Positions 16,033 through 25,000 of a DNA stretch of 64,000 nt are shown one piece after another. Numbering within the stretch: position 1 is the stretch's first letter; each line of letters starts with the position of its first letter. This stretch comes from an uncultured Acidobacteriota bacterium (GTDB lineage Bacteria > Acidobacteriota > Blastocatellia > Pyrinomonadales > Pyrinomonadaceae): NCBI GenBank assembly GCA_937873515.1, contig CALMYB010000007.1, positions 283,954 through 347,953 on the forward strand, in the 5' to 3' direction. Both the position numbers and the translations under genes were made by a program. The notes under the pieces were generated by a model. The model was not told the origin of the DNA. It saw only the letters and a program-made list of their open reading frames with translations, and did not search any database.

Positions 16033-16746
16033 ATGCTAAGAATCAACCTTCTAAATTCAGTAACCGAACGGCAGGGCGGGGCAGTTGCCTCGGTCGATCG
16101 CCAGATCGCAAACCCTACTTCGCGGCTGATGGTGATGTTCCTCGCGACGCTGCTCCTGACAGCCGCCGTCATCGGATGGGATGTTATCAGCAGCAGCATG
16201 GCCCACAGCAAAGCTCAGGCCGATCTTGAAGATCAGAAGCGGCAGGCCGCCGAACTTCAAGCCGTTGTCAACGAGCAGAAAGATCTGGAGCAGAAGATAC
16301 AGAATATCGATGCGAGGATCGAAGCGATCAAGACCCTACGAGCCAATCAGGCCGGCCCAAGTGCCGTGCTTGCGGCAGTTACCGAACGTGCCGCTATGGT
16401 TCCCGGGCTCTATCTTGAAAGCGTCGAGCAGGCCGGCGACCAGATGGTCTTCAAGGGCAATTCGCCCGACGAACAGCAGGTTACGCAGTTCGGACGAAGC
16501 CTCGAATTCTCCAACGGCCTCTTCTCGAACCTTTCGATCGAAACGGCTCGCAACGAGGTCGTCAATCAGAATGTCGTGATGAAGGAAACTTCATCGCCTG
16601 ACGCCAATAAGGTCTCGATCGTCAACTTTACGATCAAGTGTGCATACACGCCTTCGAAGGCGGCCGGTGCAAATGCGAACGGAGCGACGACCGCTTCCGC
16701 GCAGCCGCAAGCCCCTGCGGCACCGACGCAGGTAGCCAAGAACTAG
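16033..16746 (+). CDS. pilN: Type IV pilus assembly protein PilN
   Basis: A 237-residue bitopic membrane protein. The start MLRINLLNSV is the typical PilN 'INLLP'-like tail that fits into PilM. One membrane helix covers about residues 36-54, then a coiled coil (about 55-100) and a periplasmic ferredoxin-like domain. The C-terminus is a low-complexity Ala/Gln/Pro tail. It forms a heterodimer with PilO in the alignment subcomplex. GAGGGGAGTG within the pilM end serves as ribosome binding site. Confidence 0.9.
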   Translation: MLRINLLNSVTERQGGAVASVDRQIANPTSRLMVMFLATLLLTAAVIGWDVISSSMAHSKAQADLEDQKRQAAELQAVVNEQKDLEQKIQNIDARIEAIKTLRANQAGPSAVLAAVTERAAMVPGLYLESVEQAGDQMVFKGNSPDEQQVTQFGRSLEFSNGLFSNLSIETARNEVVNQNVVMKETSSPDANKVSIVNFTIKCAYTPSKAAGANANGATTASAQPQAPAAPTQVAKN

Positions 16747-16771
16747 ATCCCAAAGAGAGTAGGTAATTACC

Positions 16772-17452
16772 ATGTTAGATAAATTCAAAAATCTTAATTG
16801 GCCAGTGCAGCTTTGTTTGATGCTTTGTCTCGGTGCTCTTCTTTGGGCAGGCGTGTGGTACTTCTTCACAAGCGAGACGCGGGCTGAAACGGCCAAGATC
16901 TCCGACGAGGTCGCACAGCTCCAGCAGCAGAACGAGAACGCACGGCTTGCGACATCGCACATCAACGAGTTCCGAGCTCTGTTCGCAACGAAGACCGCTG
17001 AATACGACGAGCTTAAGGTCTTGCTTCCGGAACAGCGTGAGATCACGAATGTGCTTCAGGGCCTTCAGGATACGGCCAACAGCAGCAAGCTTATCGTGAT
17101 GCGTTTCTCGCCGCGTGATGACACGCAGCAGGGCGACATCATGGCCAAGCCGGTCGAAGTCGAGGTGGACAGCAACTTTGCGAATCTCAAGAACTTTTTC
17201 GAGCAGATGGCGAAGCTTCCGCGAATCGTTTCGATCACTGACTTCAAGCTGAACCAGCTCGATAAGCAGACCGCAAACAAGACACTCCACGCTCAGTTCC
17301 TGTTGTCGGCGTACTATGCCGCACCTACCGATCTGAACGCAAAGCCCGGTGCTAAACCAGGTGCACCCGGTGCTCCGGGAGCAAAGCCTGCCGCTCCCGG
17401 CACCGCAGCTCCGGCCGCGGCTCCTGCAGCAGCTCCGGCAAAACCCGCCTAA
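16772..17452 (+). CDS. pilO: Type IV pilus assembly protein PilO
   Basis: A 226-residue inner-membrane protein with one helix at about residues 10-30, a coiled coil (about 32-75) and a periplasmic domain of PilO type (about 80-180). The last 40 residues are a Pro/Ala/Gly run (KPGAKPGAPGAPGAKP) that looks like a flexible spacer through the peptidoglycan. The start ATG has GAGAGTAGG upstream, 25 bp after pilN. Its partner is PilN. Confidence 0.9.
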   Translation: MLDKFKNLNWPVQLCLMLCLGALLWAGVWYFFTSETRAETAKISDEVAQLQQQNENARLATSHINEFRALFATKTAEYDELKVLLPEQREITNVLQGLQDTANSSKLIVMRFSPRDDTQQGDIMAKPVEVEVDSNFANLKNFFEQMAKLPRIVSITDFKLNQLDKQTANKTLHAQFLLSAYYAAPTDLNAKPGAKPGAPGAPGAKPAAPGTAAPAAAPAAAPAKPA

Positions 17453-17498
17453 ACAAAAGAGACCTACGGCCCCACTTCCGACACGAGAGTAAATAGGT

Positions 17499-18227
17499 AT
17501 GAACACAATGTCATTCAAGAAAAGTATCGGCCTCGCCGCGATGGCGGTCGCCCTCATCATCCTCGGCGGAGACCTCGCGAGCGTTTCCGCACAGCGGGAT
17601 CCCTTCGCAAAGCCGAGTTTCATGAGGCAGCGAGAACCCTCACGGCAATCGTCCTCAGCCGCCAAGCCAAAGACGGCCGCAGACTTCGGCCCGCCGTCGA
17701 TCGAAGCCCGTATCGACTATTACAAACGGCTTCGTGAGAACGCCGTCGCAAGCGGCCAGCCCGTACCGAAGGTAACGAGCGTGCTTCTTGTTAACGAGCT
17801 TAACGTCAACGGCGTCTTCAAGACCCCGCGTGGCTGGGCAGCAATGGTCGAGGCAACTCCTATCAAGCTCTCATACACGATCTATCCGGGCGAGAAGTTC
17901 TTCGACGGGCAGCTCGTTGCGGTCGAAGAGAACCGTCTCGTATTCAGACGCGTGACAAAGACCGCGCCGAAGAAATTCGTTGCTTCGGTCGAATACAAAC
18001 CGCTTCAACAGTATTCAATGAAGGCACAGATCGAGGGCACGGCTCCGAGCCAGGCTTCGACCAAGCCTCAGGTTGCGGCCGGCGAGAAACCCGCAGTTCC
18101 CGCTGCTCCGGCACCGATCGTCTCGCCTCTTGACGAGATGAACTCGCTCCCGGCAGAAAAAGAGCCGGAAGCCAAGCCTTCAAAGGCGTCGCGACGTCCC
18201 GCTAAGGTCGCCAAGAACCGCAAATAA
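17499..18227 (+). CDS. PilP-like periplasmic pilus protein
   Basis: A 242-residue exported protein in the pilP position of the operon. The signal peptide (residues 1-32) ends in SVSAQ and is followed by RDPF, the short motif seen at the mature start of PilP proteins. No lipobox cysteine is present, unlike PilP of Pseudomonas. Residues 60-160 form a predicted beta domain (VLLVNELNVNGVFKTPRGWA) like the HR domain of PilP that contacts the secretin. The C-terminus is Pro/Ala/Lys-rich and disordered. Function is inferred from position and the HR-like segment. Confidence 0.75.
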   Translation: MNTMSFKKSIGLAAMAVALIILGGDLASVSAQRDPFAKPSFMRQREPSRQSSSAAKPKTAADFGPPSIEARIDYYKRLRENAVASGQPVPKVTSVLLVNELNVNGVFKTPRGWAAMVEATPIKLSYTIYPGEKFFDGQLVAVEENRLVFRRVTKTAPKKFVASVEYKPLQQYSMKAQIEGTAPSQASTKPQVAAGEKPAVPAAPAPIVSPLDEMNSLPAEKEPEAKPSKASRRPAKVAKNRK

Positions 18228-18327
18228 GGACGCCGACACAAGAAAAAGCTCTACAAAAGAGGTGCCGATCCCCGATATGAACGTCCGGCGTTCAGGCTCA
18301 GGCATCTCGCGAATAAACGGAGGAAAC

Positions 18328-20010
18328 ATGACTTCACAGATCTTCTCATTAACAGCTGTGCGTAAAGCAGGAGTACTTATTCTGCTGACCGTTCTGCTCG
18401 CGATGGCCGCCTTCGGCCAGAAGGTTCGTCCGCAGGATCAGGGTGACAACTACGGAAAGCCCGGATTCGTCGGTGAACCAGTTAACCTCAATGTCGTCAA
18501 TGCCGACATTCGAGACATCCTTTCTTACATCACCGACCAGTACGGCATCAACTTCGTCATCGACCGCTCGGTCAAAGACGTGCCCGTTACGGTAAAGGTG
18601 AATGAAGTTCCCTGGAACTACGCTCTCGATTCGGTCTTGCAGTCGCAGGGCCTCGGAATCCAGGTGAACGGCAACATCCTGCGCGTCGCCGATAACAAGA
18701 CGCTTGCCGAAGAAGGCGAGCTCTATCGTGCGAAGCAGAACAACGTGCTTGACACCTCGCCGCTTGTTACCGAGCTTATTCGTCTGAACTACGCGATGGC
18801 TTCGGGACAGAGCGCCTCACAGGGAACGACTGCCGGAACGGCGGTTGACTCCGGAGCCTCATCAGGAGCTTCTTCCGGCGGTGCATCCGCGGCCGGCGGC
18901 AGCGGAGCAGACGGCCTTCTGCCGATCATCAAGCGTCGCCTTTCGCGTCGCGGTTCGATCGAGATCGACGCCCGCTCGAATTCGCTTATCGTAACCGACG
19001 TTCGCTCGAACATCGACGCTATCAAACAGCTTATCGACATCCTTGACCAGCCTGAACCGCAGGTCGAGATCGAAGCCCGCATCGTCGTTGCTACACGCAA
19101 CTTCAGCCGCGACATCGGCGTCCAGTTGGGTGCTATCTTGAACGGCAAACGCGGCTTCACAGGTGTTGGCGGCACGATGCCGGGTGCAACGTCCGCTCTT
19201 ACGCCGAATCCCGGAACACCGATCCCGACGATCGGCAACGACCTGATGTCGAAGATCGCTTCTTCGGCCATCGGCCTTACGACGGGCGTTTTCGGTACCG
19301 CACAGCTTAGCGCCTTGATCACCGCCGGTGAGCAGAAGGGCGAAGCAAAGGTCATCGCCACACCACGCGTAACGGCTCTTAACAACCGCCCTGCGGAGAT
19401 CAAGAGCGGTACGAAGATCCCTATCACGACGATCCAACCCGGCAGCGGCTCTGGCGGTACGCTTATTGCGACTACCACGTATGTCGATGTCCCGCTCCGT
19501 CTCGCGATCACACCGCGTATCACGGATGTCGGCACGGTCGTGCTGAACGTTGTTGCCGAGAATGCTTCGACCGCAACGATCACGGGTTCGGCCCCGCCGG
19601 CCATCAATACTCAGTCGATGAAGACCGAAGTGATGGTCCCGGATGGCGGCACGACGGTCGTGGGCGGCGTTCTCTTTGACGACGAACGCGAAAGCCAGGA
19701 TCGTACGCCGGGTCTTTCGAGGATCCCGCTTCTTGGTCACCTCTTCAAACGTAAAGGCGTAACGAGGAACACGAACGAGATCCTGTTCTTCATCACGCCG
19801 AGGATCAAGCGTCCGGATTACAATGCTGCCCGTCAAGACGGTACGGCTCCGATTCCGCAGACGATCATCCAGCCTGTCCCGATGGGCAATCCGCCCTCGA
19901 ACTCTTCGCGTGAAACGGAAATTCCGAATCCCGTGATACCGGGTTCGACGCTTCCGCGTCCAGACGTTCAGGTCGGACCTGCAAGCACCACACCGGTCAA
20001 CAAGCCGTAG
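18328..20010 (+). CDS. pilQ: Type IV pilus secretin PilQ
   Basis: A 560-residue outer-membrane secretin. ATG 18328 with GGAGGAAAC upstream gives a normal signal peptide ending AAFGQ. An N0/secretin-TonB domain follows (VNLNVVNADIRDILSYIT), then an N1 domain interrupted by a Ser/Gly/Ala-rich loop (about residues 180-215), and the secretin barrel whose signature VVGGVLFDDERESQDRTPGL and LLGHLFKRKG lie at about 445-480. The AMIN domains of larger PilQ proteins are absent, so it is shorter than the usual 650-750. It closes the pilMNOPQ set; a strong terminator follows. Confidence 0.94.
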   Translation: MTSQIFSLTAVRKAGVLILLTVLLAMAAFGQKVRPQDQGDNYGKPGFVGEPVNLNVVNADIRDILSYITDQYGINFVIDRSVKDVPVTVKVNEVPWNYALDSVLQSQGLGIQVNGNILRVADNKTLAEEGELYRAKQNNVLDTSPLVTELIRLNYAMASGQSASQGTTAGTAVDSGASSGASSGGASAAGGSGADGLLPIIKRRLSRRGSIEIDARSNSLIVTDVRSNIDAIKQLIDILDQPEPQVEIEARIVVATRNFSRDIGVQLGAILNGKRGFTGVGGTMPGATSALTPNPGTPIPTIGNDLMSKIASSAIGLTTGVFGTAQLSALITAGEQKGEAKVIATPRVTALNNRPAEIKSGTKIPITTIQPGSGSGGTLIATTTYVDVPLRLAITPRITDVGTVVLNVVAENASTATITGSAPPAINTQSMKTEVMVPDGGTTVVGGVLFDDERESQDRTPGLSRIPLLGHLFKRKGVTRNTNEILFFITPRIKRPDYNAARQDGTAPIPQTIIQPVPMGNPPSNSSRETEIPNPVIPGSTLPRPDVQVGPASTTPVNKP

Positions 20011-20049
20011 TAACGTTGGCCTGAACTAAGGAATGTTTTTTCCGATCGT

Positions 20050-20094
20050 GTCCCGCTCGAGCCCGTGAAAGGCCCGAGCGGGACATCTTTTTTT
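20050..20094 (+). terminator. Rho-independent terminator after pilQ
   Basis: A 14-bp stem with one mismatch (GTCCCGCTCGAGCC at 20050-20063 against GGCCCGAGCGGGAC at 20071-20084), loop CGTGAAA, then a T run at 20087-20094. It ends pilQ and abuts the convergent FG-GAP gene. Confidence 0.92.
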
Positions 20095-21533
20095 TACGGA
20101 AGGTAGCCTGACGGGACAGGAACGTCGCCGTTCGTGCCGAAGGCTGCTACGAATAGCTGCTGGTCGGACGAACGAAGGCCGTACCAAAGGCCGGTCGATG
20201 GCCGAAAAACCGAGATGTCCGTCTTGCCGTCGCCGTCTATGTCATTTGGAGCCGTGATGTCGGCCGAGTTGCCGAACTGAGCGGCATAGAAGCCGTCGGT
20301 CGAACGCATCACATACCAGACGCCTGACGAGGGACGATAGACCGCGATGTCGCTGCGGCCGTCCCCGTCGTAGTCACCGACGACCGGCCGATCTTCGGAA
20401 AGGCCGAATTGGGCGGTTCGAAATCCGGCGGTCGAAGCCTGTATGTACCACACGCCGGTCGATGGCCTAAAGACCGCAAGATCCGCAATGCCGTCCGCAT
20501 CAAAATCACCGGTCGCCGGCAGGTCTGTCGAAAGCCCGAACTGCCGTACTATCAAACCGCTCGTCGAGCCCCAGATATACCAAAGGCCGTTCGACGGGCG
20601 ATATATCGCGACATCGGTCTTCAGATCGCCGTCATAGTCTGCTTGAACGGGAATGTCGCCATTCTGCCCGAAGCCCATTATCAGTGTGCCGCCGCCGCTC
20701 TTTAGAACGTACCAAGCTCCGGTCGATGGACGGAAAACGGCCCGGTCGGTAATACCGTCGCCGTCATAGTCGCCCGGCGTTATACGGTCGCCGCTTGCGC
20801 CGAACTGTATCGCCTGAAAAGCGCCGTCGCTGCTGTTCAGGCTGTACCAAACGCCGTCGGATGGACGCCAAACCGCCGTGTCGCTCGCCGTGTCGGCGTC
20901 AAAACTTGAGACCGCGGTTCCCGTCAGCGTGCTCTCGTCCGTCGTATAAATATAATCTCCGGAAGGCGAACCGCTGCTGTCGGCGGCGTTGCCTGCAGCG
21001 TAAAAGCTGATCTTGCCCTTGCGCGTGGCAGGCGCCGTCCAGTTGAACGTCCACGACTTCGAACCGAACACCGTCGGCGTGATCCCATCGACCGTGTGCT
21101 CGACGTAGGTGCGCGTCTGTCCGTTGACTAGGCCGATGATCGTCTGTATCTGTGCCGGTGTCTGCGACGGCAGTTGGACGGTGCCGACCTGTTTGCCATC
21201 GCGGTCGATGGCCGTCAACTGGAAACCGAAGATCGTCGCATCCGACTGGGCGGCATGGACCGTGATCGGAATTACTTGTCCGGGAAGATAGTTCGCCGGA
21301 AGGCCCGTGATCGTAACGCTTCCGGTACCGCTGTTGACCGGAAAACTGGTGTGACACGCAGTGCAGTTTCCCTCGCTCGGAGCTCCGGTGAACGAAGCCG
21401 AAGGCCCGAACGCCGATGCCGAGGTCCGCTCGACCACGGGATCAAACCCGAGTGACGCCGCCGCAGCGGCGATCGCAGCTAATAGGATGATCGAGGCCTT
21501 GATGACCGCGATCCGATCGAAGTTTCTGAACAT
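20094..21533 (-). CDS. Exported CxxCH protein with choice-of-anchor/Reelin-like domain and FG-GAP repeats
   Basis: A 479-residue protein; ATG 21531-21533 is preceded by AGAAGGAGTAGC. After an N-terminal hydrophobic segment (about 10-30) comes GAPSEGNCTACHTSFP, a single CxxCH site in a domain like the Reelin/choice-of-anchor V type (about 40-200). The rest is seven FG-GAP/VCBS repeats of the pattern DYDGDGxxDxAVxRPSxGxWY, each of about 38 residues and probably calcium-binding blades of a propeller. It likely sits at the cell surface. The repeats resemble those in the M36 peptidases next door. Ligand and haem loading are unproven. Confidence 0.82.
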   Translation of the reverse strand: MFRNFDRIAVIKASIILLAAIAAAAASLGFDPVVERTSASAFGPSASFTGAPSEGNCTACHTSFPVNSGTGSVTITGLPANYLPGQVIPITVHAAQSDATIFGFQLTAIDRDGKQVGTVQLPSQTPAQIQTIIGLVNGQTRTYVEHTVDGITPTVFGSKSWTFNWTAPATRKGKISFYAAGNAADSSGSPSGDYIYTTDESTLTGTAVSSFDADTASDTAVWRPSDGVWYSLNSSDGAFQAIQFGASGDRITPGDYDGDGITDRAVFRPSTGAWYVLKSGGGTLIMGFGQNGDIPVQADYDGDLKTDVAIYRPSNGLWYIWGSTSGLIVRQFGLSTDLPATGDFDADGIADLAVFRPSTGVWYIQASTAGFRTAQFGLSEDRPVVGDYDGDGRSDIAVYRPSSGVWYVMRSTDGFYAAQFGNSADITAPNDIDGDGKTDISVFRPSTGLWYGLRSSDQQLFVAAFGTNGDVPVPSGYLP

Positions 21534-21783
21534 GATTGCTACTCCTTCTGTGTGGGTTGGGCTATCGGTTTGACGCCGTTCGGCCTCAAAAAGTCTTATT
21601 GATCGTATTCTAGCAACAATATGCCGAAAGGCACGCGATGTCAATAAACGCGGTTAAACCATTCATCAGGCCAACCGAGGCGACTTGCCCCGTGAGCGGT
21701 CAGTGGTTTTTGTGGCCGTGACGGCCTTACCCTAGGCTATAATCTCGCGTCCCCTACGGGGACTAGGTAGACGCAAAGTGCTC

Positions 21784-21811
21784 CACGAACAACGAACCAC
21801 GAACAACGAAC
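21784..21811 (+). repeat. 14-bp direct repeat CACGAACAACGAAC, two copies
   Basis: Two exact adjacent units followed by a degenerate third (CATCAACCACGAAC). Confidence 0.85.
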
Positions 21812-21890
21812 CATCAACCACGAACAATTCACAATTTTTCAAAGACCAACAGCCAACACAAGCTTATCTGACCGCGGGTTCTCATTTGAA

Positions 21891-21960
21891 GCACAAACCG
21901 CACAGAATGTATCAAACCGCACAAAATGCACGATTTGCACGATTTGCACGAAATGTACGA
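21891..21960 (+). repeat. 9-bp GCACGAAAT-family array, second locus
   Basis: Units GCACAAAAT, GCACGATTT and GCACGAAAT follow GTATCAAACC words, the same vocabulary as 14278-14369. Confidence 0.85.
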
Positions 21961-22000
21961 ATCGGCGCGACCGAACGGATCGGTCTTTTGCCAAGAAAAA

Positions 22001-22026
22001 GGCTGCTCGAATGTCTCCGAGCAGCC
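22001..22026 (-). terminator. Rho-independent terminator of the first M36 gene
   Basis: On the minus strand GGCTGCTCG pairs with CGAGCAGCC and is followed by TTTTT (complement of 21996-22000). A second hairpin (22044-22070) lies between it and the stop codon. Confidence 0.85.
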
Positions 22027-22083
22027 CTATTTCATTTATGTTCGCGGAAGGCCTTTTTGGGACCTTCCGCAAAGCGTGTCGGG

Positions 22084-25000
22084 TTAGTTGCCCGAGTTGA
22101 AGTGGAACGAGAACGCACGGGCAGAGCCGGTGTCGCCACCGCCGTTGTCCGAAATGTTCACTACCCACGTTCCATCCGCATTCTGGCCGTCAAAGGCAGA
22201 CATCGGATTGTTCGGGGAATAGTCGCCGGATGGGAACATCGCTGTCGTACCGCCACCGGTATTACAGCCATTCTCGATCGGCGGCAGCCCGCCATCGTCA
22301 TTGAGCGTGATCAATGCGAAGTTGTTGTTGTTGCAGCCGAAACCAGCCGTGGTACGGCCGATACGGTCAATGACAACGACCGATGTCGCATTGGGGGATG
22401 TCAGCGTGACGATAAGATCGCCGACCCAACTGTGGTCGATACCACAGTCGACATCTCCGACCGCAATGTCACAGGTTCCGCCGGAGACCTGATCGATGCT
22501 GAAGTTCAGATCGGAGATCGTACCGACGCCCGAGACGGGAACGTTTATGTTCACACCAGCCGGATTGTTGTCCGGAATGGCAACTGCCGGGCCTGTGTAG
22601 CTGACCGTGACAGCACCGCCGCCACCGCCGCCACCGCCGACGAGGCCGGGGATGTATGCGGTCGGGACCGGAATATCGCTGGCCACACCGAACGAGATCA
22701 CCTGGAATCCGGAGGTCGAGCCGTTGATATACCACGTTCCGCCGCGATAGACCGCGATGTCATCTGTGCCATCGCCGTCATAGTCGCCCGGTGCGGGTAC
22801 GTCGCTCGCAATACCGAACTGCGTGGTGATCGTGTTGCCCGTCTGCGTGTAGATGTACCACGTTCCGTCTGACGGGCGGTAAACCGCAACGTCATCCTTG
22901 CCGTCGCCATCGTAATCAGCCGGGACGAGCTTGTCACCGTCAACGCCCCACGGCACCGCCGTGAAGTTCTGAGCGGGGACGCCCGTAGCGTTCGCCATGT
23001 AGAAGGTGTGGTCGCTCGAACGATAGACCGCAAGGTTTGCCTTGCCGTCGCCGTCCTTGTCCATCGCGAACGGCTTGTCGCCGGTCGTTCCGAACGATGC
23101 GATCGTGGTCGTCTGGCTGACAGTGCCCCAGATGTACCAGTTGCCTTCTGAAGGCCTCCAGACGACGATGTCGGCCTTGTGGTCGCCATCGAAGTCTCCC
23201 GGGACAGCAATGTCGCCGACGACGCCGTGTGCGAAGCCGTTGAAGACGAAGCCGTTCGAGTTCAGGACATAGAAGTCCGTGTTGCCTTCGGTGTTATCCG
23301 GACGGAACACTGCGAAATCCGCCTTGCCGTCGCCGTCATAGTCGCCGGGGACGATCGTGTCGCCGTTTGCTCCCCAATGAAGGGCAGCAAATCCGGCGGT
23401 CGAACCCAGCGAGTACCAGTTGCCCTCGGACGGACGGAACACCGACGCATCAGTCTTGCCGTCACCGTCAAAGTCCGCTCGAGCGTTGCTGACCGTTGTG
23501 ACCGGCGAGCAATTGAAGCTGCTGATCACCTGAACACCATCGATCCAGATTCCGGTCGATGCAACGGACGAATCCGAAGCCATCCTCCAGCGGAACGAGA
23601 CGCTTTGGCCATTGGCTGCCGCCGGAATGTTACCGACAGTGTCCTTGTAGCCGCCGCCATTTCCTGTCCACGCCTGGCGTCCGCCAAGCGGATTCTGGAA
23701 GCTGGTGCTCAGTGTGCCGTTATAGCCATTGGAAACCCATGATCCGCCGGCAGTGATGAAGTCCTGCCATGCGCCGGCTCCGATCTTGATCTCGAGAACA
23801 GCTCCATCGAAAGTGTTTTCGGTGTTCCAGCTGTTCCTGAATTTGATCTGAGCGGCAGATGACGAGATCGGGATCGCAGGTGTCTCAAGAGAAGCCATAT
23901 TCACGCCCGCAGGGTCGTTCGCGAATGCGGCATTCGGTGCTGAGTCAGGGCTTGTCGTAACGGTCGTCCAGTTGATGAGCGTGCCGACATCCTGAGTATT
24001 GGTCCAACCCGAAGGCAGACTCGGAGCCGTAACACCGTCAAAGTTCTCGACGATGCCGACGGGCTGGCCGAGGACAAAGCTGCGTTGAACAGCCGGTTGA
24101 GCTCCGAGTGCACTCGAAACGACGATGCTCAGCGTAACTGTGCTTCCGCAAGCAGCGTTCGAATCGACGGTGAACGGAATGTTGTTCGTAACAGTCTGTC
24201 CATCGTTGATCGTGCCGTAATTTACAGGAGCTCCGCCGTTGACGCTGACCGTAACGTTGGTGATAGGTGCACCGGTGTTCGGGTTGATGACGCCAATAGC
24301 GAGCTGAACGTTTTCGCCCGGATCCGGATAGCCGCTGCCGTTGCCGGAAGCGTCCGAAACCGCAAAGGTCGAAAGCGAAGCGTTCGGCGAATCGAAAGCT
24401 TCAGTTACCGAAGAAGCCGACTGAACACTTGCTGACCAGCCCATACCGCGGATACGGAATCCTTCGCGAACATCAGAAGCGTCCGCCGAGGCCTGCGGAG
24501 AAACAGGAGCTGCGGCTGCAGCAGCGATGATCGCATCGCGTTCCTGAAGCATAGTCGGGTTGAGCGGAGCAAGCTTCATACCGTCTGTGACGTTCTGAAG
24601 GACCGCACGCGAACCGTCCGTAAAACCGCGTCTTGCGACGTAGAGCGTACGAACTTCCCAAAGTGCCGATTTCCAGATCTCACCGGCATTGTGCACCTGC
24701 GAGCAGCTGCCCGAGGTAGCGATTACGGGGCTTCGCGGGAAAGCGCTGGAGACCGCATTCGACGGCGTACCAAGCGTGGTATCGCAGTTCGAATTGATGT
24801 GACCGAAGGTCAGCGGATTGTACGGCTTGTTCTGCGGGCCGCCCGTGAACGCCATAATGGCGGTCGGGAAGCGGCGGATGCCGTAGAAGAAGTTTGCTGT
24901 GAAGTTATTGCCGCCGATCATGTAGGTGGCATAACCGCCTTCCGAATAGACGCCGTTCGCCGGATCTGTCGGCTTCGAGGTCATTACGTGAGCGTAGAAA

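Larger units (their letters stand above)
21534..22000. other. Non-coding region with two short tandem arrays
   Basis: No gene seen. It holds two copies of CACGAACAACGAAC (21784-21811) and the GCACGAAAT-family array (21891-21960). The promoter of the FG-GAP gene should lie at its left end on the minus strand, but I see no clear -35/-10 pair. Confidence 0.6.

Noticed and set aside
22030..22083. Second hairpin (22044-22070) after the first M36 gene as main terminator
   Set aside because: It lacks a T run on the minus strand; the hairpin at 22001-22026 has one and is the better candidate.
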